Assembly: GCA_003153075.1 (NCBI GenBank)
Contig: PMBW01000244.1
Span: 11,559-17,026, forward strand
Direction: 5' to 3'
From: Dehalococcoidia bacterium
GTDB lineage: Bacteria > Chloroflexota > Dehalococcoidia > Dehalococcoidales > Fen-1064
Length of the DNA stretch: 5,468 bases
Shown here: positions 1 through 5,468 of the stretch, one piece after another
How the letters are laid out: each line of letters begins with the position of its first letter
Numbering within the stretch: position 1 is the first letter of the stretch
Notes under the pieces: generated by a model
The model's database searches: none
What the model was told of the DNA's origin: nothing
What the model saw: only the letters and a program-made list of their open reading frames with translations
Program-made: the position numbers and the translations under genes

Positions 1-1269
1 TACAAAGGACTCAGCAACCCCACCGAAGGCACAATCCTCACTGTTATCAAAGAAGCGTCCTCCGCCGCAATGAAAAAATCTGCCGGTAACGGCAAAGACC
101 TGATAAGCGTCATGGAAACAACCGTCAGCACTGCCAAGGAATCCGTCGCGAACACCCCCACATTACTACCGGTATTGAAAGAAGCCGGGGTAGTGGATGC
201 CGGCGGCCAGGGACTTTATACGATCCTGGAAGGCGCCCTGCAATACCTTAAGGGTGAAACCGAACAGATGCAGTTCAAGAAACCGCAGGTCATCACCAGC
301 AGCATTCCCCTGACATTGAGATTGCCGGAGATGATCGCAGCGGATGAAGTACCATATGGTTACTGCACGGAATTCATGCTCAAAGGCGAAGAGCTTGACC
401 CCGACAAAATAAAGATACGCCTGCTCAAGAAAGGCGAATCATTAATTGTAGTCGGCGACAATACGACTGCCAGAGTCCATATTCATACGCTGGACCCCGG
501 TAACATCGTGCACCTTGCAACAGGATGGGGGACAATCCACCAGGTATCCATCCGTAACATGGATGAACAGCACCGTGATTTTGTGGCGGCACAGAAAGAA
601 AGAGCTGTCGCTACCGATGTTGCGACGATTGCCGTGGTAGCGGGTGAAGGGCTGGAAGAGGTGTTCAACAGCCTCGGGGTAACTGCGATAGTCCACGGCG
701 GACAAACGATGAATCCCAGCACCAAAGATATTCTGCTGGCAGTGGAACAGGTCCCTTCCGACAAGGTGATTTTACTGCCGAACAATAAAAATATCATCCT
801 CACCGCCAAGCAGGTAAAACCGCTGACCAAGAAAATGGTGGAGATCATCCCCACGGAGACAATCCCCCAGGGTGTAGCCGCGCTGCTGGCTTTCGATTAT
901 GACGCTAACCTGGAAAATAATACCATTCTGATGAAACAGGCCATTGAGAACGTTAAAACCATCGAAATTACCCGCGCCGTGCGCTCGACACAGATCGGCG
1001 GGCTGAAAATCAGGAAGAAGCAGATCATCAGCTTGCTGGATAACGAACTGATCACCGTCGGGAACAACGCAATCGAAGTGCTGATGGACACCCTGAACAA
1101 GATCAGCCTGGACGAGAATGAAATCCTGACGATCTATTACGGTGACGATACGACGCTTGCCGAAGCGGAAAAAGCAGCCAAAACAGTTCGCGAGAAATAC
1201 ACCAAGCTTCAAGTTGAGATAATACGCGGCAGTCAGCCCCACTACAATTACATTATTTCGGTAGAATAA
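1..1269 (+). CDS. fakA: Fatty acid kinase catalytic subunit FakA (YloV/DAK2 family), 3' part; 5' end lies outside the window
   Basis: ATP-dependent kinase that phosphorylates a fatty acid presented by a FakB (DegV) carrier, giving acyl-phosphate for membrane lipid synthesis; cytosolic. The frame is open from base 1, so 422 residues are visible; family members are about 550, so roughly the first 120-130 residues, including the Asp-rich Mg-ATP site of the DhaL-like domain, are missing. Visible parts (window numbering): the end of the DAK2/DhaL domain, with PTEGT at 7-11 and the hallmark GVVDAGGQGL at 63-72; a middle linker domain with YGYCTEF at 119-125 and HIH at 160-162, where Cys122, His160 and His162 match the Cys/His/His metal-site pattern I recall for Staphylococcus aureus FakA; and a C-terminal DegV-like domain with VHGGQTMNPST at 231-241, LPNNKN at 259-264 and a typical GSQPHYNYIISVE end. 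The Met at base 70 is not the true start, because conserved family sequence continues upstream of it. Two carrier genes follow directly, which supports the assignment. Confidence 0.93.
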   Translation, partial: YKGLSNPTEGTILTVIKEASSAAMKKSAGNGKDLISVMETTVSTAKESVANTPTLLPVLKEAGVVDAGGQGLYTILEGALQYLKGETEQMQFKKPQVITSSIPLTLRLPEMIAADEVPYGYCTEFMLKGEELDPDKIKIRLLKKGESLIVVGDNTTARVHIHTLDPGNIVHLATGWGTIHQVSIRNMDEQHRDFVAAQKERAVATDVATIAVVAGEGLEEVFNSLGVTAIVHGGQTMNPSTKDILLAVEQVPSDKVILLPNNKNIILTAKQVKPLTKKMVEIIPTETIPQGVAALLAFDYDANLENNTILMKQAIENVKTIEITRAVRSTQIGGLKIRKKQIISLLDNELITVGNNAIEVLMDTLNKISLDENEILTIYYGDDTTLAEAEKAAKTVREKYTKLQVEIIRGSQPHYNYIISVE

Positions 1270-1271
1270 CC

Positions 1272-1278
1272 AAGGAGG
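1272..1278 (+). promoter_or_regulatory. Strong ribosome binding site for the first degV gene
   Basis: AAGGAGG lies in the 18-base gap after the fakA stop, 9 bases before the TTG at 1288. An in-frame stop (TAA, 1267-1269) sits just upstream with no ATG or GTG between, and the conserved VRIVTDS motif begins immediately after the TTG. The site therefore fixes TTG as the start codon. It is the best Shine-Dalgarno match of the three gene junctions in the window. Confidence 0.85.
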
Positions 1279-1287
1279 ACCGGAGAA

Positions 1288-2136
1288 TTGACAGTAAGGA
1301 TTGTAACCGATAGTCTTTCTGACCTTACCGCTGAATTAATTGGTGATCTTGATATTACCGTAGTGCCTTTGACCGTATTATTCGGGCATGAAACCTATCT
1401 GGACCGGGTTACCATCAGCACCGACGATTTCTATCATCGACTGGTGCACGGCGATATCTGGCCTGCCTCTACTCAACCTTCTCCCCAGGATTTTGCCAAC
1501 ACATATGATAAACTGGCCGAAACCAGTAATGAAATTCTGGTAGTCGTTCTTTCTTCGCGGATGAGCGGCACCAATCAATCGGCCATGGCTGGTAAGAACC
1601 TGATGAAAACCAAAAAAATCCGCATCGAGGTGATCGATTCACAAACAGTCGCCAGCGGGCTGGGACTGGTGGTTCTGGCCGCTGCCAGAAAAGCCAAGAG
1701 CGGCGCGTCGATGGATGATTTGATCAATTACACGCGACAATCTTTAAAACGGTCGCATTTTATCGCATATTTCGATACACTCAAGTACCTGGCTAAAGGC
1801 GGGCGTATCGGCAAAGCACAGGGGTTGCTAGGCTCCGTATTATCGATCAAACCGATATTAAATGTAAAAGACGGTGAAATGTCGCCGGTCACAAGAGTAC
1901 GTTCGGCGGCGGCCGGGATTGCGTATCTGAATAATTATATGAACAGCTTCAAGAATATCGAGGCTGTCAGTGTTGAACATACTACATCAAAGGACAACGC
2001 CGATGAACTGGTCAGGCTTTTCGGCGCGAATCACCCCAAAGTCCCTATCCTGCGCTCTACTGTCAGCCCGGTTCTGGGAGTCTACGGCGGGCCTAATGCG
2101 CTCGCGGTGACGGTCCTGGAAGCGGAAGGCAAATAA
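1288..2136 (+). CDS. DegV/FakB-family fatty-acid-binding protein, first paralog (Tyr in place of the usual His)
   Basis: Likely a cytosolic carrier that binds a fatty acid and presents it to FakA for phosphorylation. It has 282 residues, the normal DegV length, and starts at TTG behind a strong ribosome binding site. Motifs in order: VTDSLSDL at 6-13; STQPSP at 61-66, in the ligand-head-group loop; SSRMSGT at 89-95, with Ser93 at the position known to contact the fatty acid carboxylate in FakB proteins; IDS at 116-118; FDTLKYLAKGGRIG at 162-175; TRVRS at 202-206, a basic patch; and a C-terminal SPVLGVYGGPNA at 260-271. The last motif is odd: most DegV proteins have G-[TV]-H-[TL]-G there, with a His that helps hold the head group, but this protein has Tyr266. 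Position 61 is Ser where Thr is common. It may bind a different ligand or bind fatty acid differently. It is followed after 3 bases by a second degV gene, so translation is probably coupled. No signal peptide or membrane segment is seen. Confidence 0.92.
   Translation: MTVRIVTDSLSDLTAELIGDLDITVVPLTVLFGHETYLDRVTISTDDFYHRLVHGDIWPASTQPSPQDFANTYDKLAETSNEILVVVLSSRMSGTNQSAMAGKNLMKTKKIRIEVIDSQTVASGLGLVVLAAARKAKSGASMDDLINYTRQSLKRSHFIAYFDTLKYLAKGGRIGKAQGLLGSVLSIKPILNVKDGEMSPVTRVRSAAAGIAYLNNYMNSFKNIEAVSVEHTTSKDNADELVRLFGANHPKVPILRSTVSPVLGVYGGPNALAVTVLEAEGK
2124..2129 (+). promoter_or_regulatory. Weak ribosome binding site for the second degV gene
   Basis: GGAAGG lies inside the end of the preceding gene, 10 bases before the GTG at 2140. 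It is only a partial Shine-Dalgarno match. With a 3-base gap between stop and start, both in the same frame, ribosomes may largely reach the second gene by re-initiation after finishing the first. Confidence 0.45.
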
Positions 2137-2139
2137 GCA

Positions 2140-3063
2140 GTGCCGGTAAAAGTCGTTACCGACAGCGCTGCCGACTTGCCGTCTGACATTGTCAAAACAC
2201 TGGGCATAACGGTAGTACCGGCTTATGTACATATCGGCAACCAGAGCTTCCGCGATGGCGTCGATATCAGTTCTGATGAGCTTTACGACCAACTTGTCCA
2301 TAGTTCACTGCATATTACTACCGCACAGGCGACTCCGGCAGATTTTTGTAAAGTCTATCAGGATCTTTCTAAAGAAGCCGATGAAATAATCTCGATCCAT
2401 ATGTCAGTGAAATTCAGCGGCACGATCGGCGCCGCGCGGCAGGGCAAGGAACTGGCAAACACAAAAAGCAATATCACGATCATCGATTCCGGCACGATAA
2501 CGATGGCGCTGGGAATAATCGCAATGTCTGCAGCCAGATTAGCGCAAATCAGTGAGCCGCCTGCGGCGATCATGAATGAAATCCAGGATGCAATGAATAA
2601 CACGCGCTTACTGGGCACTTTTGACACACTCAAATATGTGGCACGCGGAGGACGTATCGGCAGGGCCAAAGCATTATTAGGCAGTGTCCTCAATGTCAAG
2701 CCGATGGTCACGATCCGCAGCGGAGAACTCGCGCCGGTCGGCAATGTCCGCACACGCGCCAAATCGCTGGAAAAACTGTTCGATTTTGTCAATAATACTG
2801 CCGATGTACGGGAAGCAGCAGTCCTGCATACTACCACACCGGACGAGGCGCGGATCCTGAAAGACCGTTTGAGCGCAAAAACGGATGCTAAACATCTCTA
2901 CGCCGCACGGTTGGGGCCGGCGATCGGCGTACACACCGGTCCGGGCACGATGGTCGTGGTGGTAAGAGACCGGGGCTATGCCAGTTCAACCGATACCATC
3001 GAATCAACCGCGAAAAAACCATTAATACGGCTGCCCAAATTGAATTTACCTTCTCACCGGTAG
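2140..3063 (+). CDS. DegV/FakB-family fatty-acid-binding protein, second paralog, with a C-terminal tail
   Basis: Second likely fatty acid carrier for FakA. It has 307 residues and starts at GTG; this start is chosen because VKVVTDSAADL, the conserved N-terminus, begins at residue 3 and there is no other start nearby. Motifs: VTDSAADL at 6-13; TTAQATP at 60-66, with Thr61 and Gln63 at family positions; KFSGT at 91-95, with Ser93; IDS at 115-117; FDTLKYVARGGRIG at 161-174; VRTRAKSLEKL at 203-213; and GPAIGVHTGPGT at 259-270, with the canonical His265. Unlike its upstream neighbour it therefore keeps the full fatty-acid head-group set and is the better candidate for a conventional FakB. The DegV fold ends near residue 276; a basic and proline-containing tail of about 31 residues follows, making the protein longer than the usual 280 or so. 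Its stop codon overlaps the ribosome binding site of recG. Confidence 0.92.
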   Translation: MPVKVVTDSAADLPSDIVKTLGITVVPAYVHIGNQSFRDGVDISSDELYDQLVHSSLHITTAQATPADFCKVYQDLSKEADEIISIHMSVKFSGTIGAARQGKELANTKSNITIIDSGTITMALGIIAMSAARLAQISEPPAAIMNEIQDAMNNTRLLGTFDTLKYVARGGRIGRAKALLGSVLNVKPMVTIRSGELAPVGNVRTRAKSLEKLFDFVNNTADVREAAVLHTTTPDEARILKDRLSAKTDAKHLYAARLGPAIGVHTGPGTMVVVVRDRGYASSTDTIESTAKKPLIRLPKLNLPSHR

Positions 3064-3066
3064 GGA
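3062..3066 (+). promoter_or_regulatory. Ribosome binding site of recG, overlapping the upstream stop codon
   Basis: AGGGA begins within the TAG stop of the second degV gene and sits 7 bases before the ATG at 3074. It is a modest Shine-Dalgarno match with good spacing, and it supports that ATG as the recG start and translation linked to the upstream gene. Confidence 0.55.
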
Positions 3067-3073
3067 TAACAAC

Positions 3074-5468
3074 ATGCCGGAAATTGATTTTACCTCACTG
3101 CGGAAAATCCTGGAAATGGAGCAGAAGAAAGGCTTCTCAGATTCTACCGTATTCGGCGGCCTGGATAAATTCATCAAACAGTGGACGGAAAAAACACTCG
3201 AGGCTGTTGCCGCTCCTTCTGTTTTAGTAAAAATCCAGAAACTCGGTCTGAAAAACAGCAGATATGCCGCCAAGACCATAAAAGAACGGCAGGCATGGAT
3301 CAAGAGCATACTCGACTTCGCCAACGAACTGGAACATGGCAAGAAGGAAAAACCGGCGCCCGTTCGAAAAATCAGCTTCAGTGCGAAGCAAGAAAAGCCA
3401 GCTGCCGCAAAACCTAAACCCACCGCATTCATTGCTGGTCAATCACCGGATGTTTCGATCACCACAATAAAAGGAATCAGCACCAGTTTCGCCGCTAAAT
3501 TCAGCAAGTTGGGTGTGAAAACGATCCGCGACCTGCTTTACTTTTTCCCCAGCCGTCACCTCGATTACAGCCGGATGAAAACAGTTTCCCAGCTGCGTGA
3601 AGGACAGGAAGAAACCATTGTTGCCAACGTCTGGGAGGCGAAAATCACGATGCCGGGCGGACGCCGCAGCACCGAGGCAATTGTCGGGGACGAAACCGGG
3701 AACGTACGGGCGATGTGGTTCAACAATCCGTACCTGGCCAGAACGCTTGTACCCAATATGAAAATCGTGCTCAGCGGCAAGGTAAGATTATTCAACGGAC
3801 GGTTTGTCTTCGAATCGCCGGAATGGGAACCGCTGGAAGAAGGCGACCTGATCCACACCGGCAGGCTGGTACCGGTTTATCCTTTGACGGAAGGACTGCA
3901 TCAGCGCCAGATCCGGAAAATGATCAAGGGTGTAGTCGATCTGTGGGCCGGGCAGATTCCCGAATTCCTGCCGGCGGACGTCAAAGAACAGTGCAAATTG
4001 ATCGGCCTGCCGCTGGCAATCGCACAAGCCCACTATCCGGACACAATTGAATTGAAAGACAAGGCCAGGGTTAGACTGGCTTTCGATGAACTTTTCTTAT
4101 TGCAGCTGGGCGTTTTAAGTAAAAAAAGGGACTGGCAGGAAAGTCAACCCGGCACCCCGATTCACATCGATCAGAGGATACTAGATAGTTTCCTGCGATC
4201 GCTGCCGTTTAAACTTACCGCGGCCCAGCAGAAGGTATTACGGGAAATATTAAACGATATGCAGAAACCGCAGGCGATGTCCCGCCTGCTACAGGGCGAA
4301 GTCGGCAGCGGTAAAACGGTTGTGGCAACGGCAGCGCTCTTGACGGCAGTAGCCGACGGCTATCAGACGGCATTAATGGCGCCGACGGAAATCCTGGCGG
4401 AGCAGCACTTTGCCACAATTCACAAACTCCTTTCCGCCGCCGGTCGAATGGAAACAGAAGAAGACCATCTCTATTCTTACTCCGGGATATTGCCCAAACC
4501 AGTAACGATCGCGCTGTTGATCGGGGCAATGACCGCCAAAAACAAGCGGGAAATCCACCAGCGGATCGTAAACGGCGAAATCGACATTATCATCGGCACG
4601 CACGCCATCATTCAGCAAGACGTGGAGTTTAAAAAGCTGGGCTTTGTCGTGGTGGACGAGCAGCACCGCTTCGGCGTAGCGCAACGCTCGACGCTGCGCC
4701 AGAAAGGGACAAATCCCCATGTGCTGGCAATGACAGCCACCCCAATCCCCAGAACGCTCGCTTTGACCATTTACGGCGACCTCGACCTTTCGGTAATCGA
4801 CGAACTGCCGCCGGGCAGGCAATTAATTAAAACCAAATGGCTGAGGCCCAATCAAACAGACAGCGCTTACAAGTTTATCCGGAAAGAAGTAGCCGAGGGG
4901 CACCAGGCCTTTATTATCTGCCCGCTGATCGAGGAATCGGAGTCGGTGCAGGCCAAAGCTGCCACCGCCGAATACGAATACCTCTCACACGATGTTTTCC
5001 CAAATCTGCGGATGGGACTTTTACACGGACGGATGGCTTCTAAAGACAAAGAAAAGGTAATGCAGCAATTCCACAATAAGGAACTGGATATCCTGGTTTC
5101 CACGCCGGTGATCGAAGTGGGCATCGACGTGCCCAACGCCACAGTGATGATGGTGGAGAGCGCCGACCGTTTCGGGCTGTCGCAATTACACCAGTTCCGG
5201 GGACGGGTGGGCAGAGGCCCGGCGCAAAGCTATTGCATCCTGTTGTCGCAAAACCCCTCGGAAGTCGGACTGGAACGGTTGGCGGTGATCGAAACCGTGC
5301 ACAACGGCTTCAGGCTGGCGGAAGAAGACCTGAGACTCAGAGGACCAGGTGAATTTTTCGGCACCCGGCAGAGCGGATTACCGGATCTGCGTATGGCGAA
5401 ACTCTCCGATGTCGCGCTGCTGGAACTGGCGCGTAATGAAGCAGAAAGACTCTTCGCCAAAGACCGCC
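3074..5468 (+). CDS. recG: ATP-dependent DNA helicase RecG, 3' end outside the window
   Basis: Superfamily 2 double-stranded DNA translocase that remodels stalled replication forks and branched recombination intermediates. The frame is open without a stop from ATG 3074 to the right edge, giving 798 complete codons; only a short C-terminal piece should be missing. Layout: residues 1-88, a predicted helical N-terminal extension; 89-128, a Lys/Pro/Ala-rich linker; from about 129, the wedge domain (helix-hairpin-helix-like TIKGIS, then FFPSRHLDYS at 157-166 and an OB-fold); YPLTEGL at 269-275; then the helicase core. Core motifs: KLTAAQ at 380-385; Walker A GEVGSGKT at 408-415 (Lys414); APTEILAEQH; Walker B DEQH at 528-531, followed by the RecG signature RFGV; TATPIPRT from 554; QFRGRVGRG at 707-715 with its arginine fingers; and the RecG-specific LRGPGEFFGTRQSG at 755-768, which couples ATP hydrolysis to DNA movement. 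All catalytic residues are present. E. coli RecG is 693 residues, so this one is long, owing to the N-terminal extension and a small insertion near 460-475. Confidence 0.97.
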   Translation, partial: MPEIDFTSLRKILEMEQKKGFSDSTVFGGLDKFIKQWTEKTLEAVAAPSVLVKIQKLGLKNSRYAAKTIKERQAWIKSILDFANELEHGKKEKPAPVRKISFSAKQEKPAAAKPKPTAFIAGQSPDVSITTIKGISTSFAAKFSKLGVKTIRDLLYFFPSRHLDYSRMKTVSQLREGQEETIVANVWEAKITMPGGRRSTEAIVGDETGNVRAMWFNNPYLARTLVPNMKIVLSGKVRLFNGRFVFESPEWEPLEEGDLIHTGRLVPVYPLTEGLHQRQIRKMIKGVVDLWAGQIPEFLPADVKEQCKLIGLPLAIAQAHYPDTIELKDKARVRLAFDELFLLQLGVLSKKRDWQESQPGTPIHIDQRILDSFLRSLPFKLTAAQQKVLREILNDMQKPQAMSRLLQGEVGSGKTVVATAALLTAVADGYQTALMAPTEILAEQHFATIHKLLSAAGRMETEEDHLYSYSGILPKPVTIALLIGAMTAKNKREIHQRIVNGEIDIIIGTHAIIQQDVEFKKLGFVVVDEQHRFGVAQRSTLRQKGTNPHVLAMTATPIPRTLALTIYGDLDLSVIDELPPGRQLIKTKWLRPNQTDSAYKFIRKEVAEGHQAFIICPLIEESESVQAKAATAEYEYLSHDVFPNLRMGLLHGRMASKDKEKVMQQFHNKELDILVSTPVIEVGIDVPNATVMMVESADRFGLSQLHQFRGRVGRGPAQSYCILLSQNPSEVGLERLAVIETVHNGFRLAEEDLRLRGPGEFFGTRQSGLPDLRMAKLSDVALLELARNEAERLFAKDR

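Noticed and set aside
70..72. ATG as the start codon of the first gene
   Set aside because: The same frame is open to base 1 and encodes conserved DAK2-domain sequence (PTEGTILTV) upstream of this Met, so the gene is cut by the window edge and does not start here.
442..1242. Several antisense open frames of 67-156 codons opposite fakA
   Set aside because: They lie fully within a well-supported gene, overlap one another, have Cys/His/Arg-rich, low-plausibility products and match no family I recognise.
1288..3063. The two degV genes as a recent DNA duplication or direct repeat
   Set aside because: The similarity is at protein motif level only. The nucleotide sequences have diverged widely, which points to an old paralog pair.
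4373..4822. A 149-codon antisense open frame opposite the RecG helicase core
   Set aside because: It overlaps the conserved Walker B and TATP motifs of recG on the other strand and its product resembles no known family, so it is a shadow of recG codon usage.
3181..5043. Short plus-strand open frames in other phases inside recG (3181-3417, 3715-4050, 4837-5043), which could suggest a broken recG
   Set aside because: Reading from ATG 3074 gives one uninterrupted frame with all RecG motifs in order, so there is no frameshift. The short frames are out-of-phase shadows.
1..5468. A novel defence, mobile or CRISPR-like system
   Set aside because: All but about 31 bases are covered by four recognisable housekeeping-type genes on one strand. 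There are no repeats, integrase, transposase or terminal inverted repeats, and no room for an RNA gene between the genes.

Overview
The window is a compact, single-strand (+) stretch of four genes with almost no non-coding DNA. In order they are: the 3' part of a fatty acid kinase gene (fakA/yloV type, cut by the left edge), two adjacent DegV/FakB-family fatty-acid-binding protein genes, and most of recG (cut by the right edge). The gaps between genes are 18, 3 and 10 bases. No promoter, terminator, RNA gene, repeat array or mobile element is visible, so the four genes look like one transcription unit that continues beyond both edges.

Functional reading: FakA phosphorylates fatty acids that are held by a FakB (DegV-family) carrier, and the acyl-phosphate then feeds phospholipid synthesis. 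The window therefore carries a kinase and two candidate carriers together. The two DegV proteins are clearly paralogous but differ at residues expected to hold the fatty acid carboxylate/acyl-phosphate. The first has Tyr266 where the second has the family's usual His (His265). This suggests different ligand specificity or function and is the most interesting point here. RecG is a replication-fork and recombination helicase. It has no obvious biochemical link to the kinase, but fakA and recG are also near neighbours in Bacillus-type genomes, so this is an old chromosomal cluster and not an accessory island.

Organism: a bacterium of middling GC content (roughly half by eye). The tandem DegV genes between fakA and recG, the roughly 128-residue extension before the RecG wedge domain and the small insertion in its helicase domain fit my impression of Dehalococcoidia-like Chloroflexota. 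A deep Firmicutes lineage is an alternative. This assignment is inference at moderate to low confidence.

Overall the region looks like core housekeeping sequence. I found no sign of a defence system, prophage, CRISPR array or other novel system. The findings concern paralog divergence, lineage-specific protein extensions and gene order.
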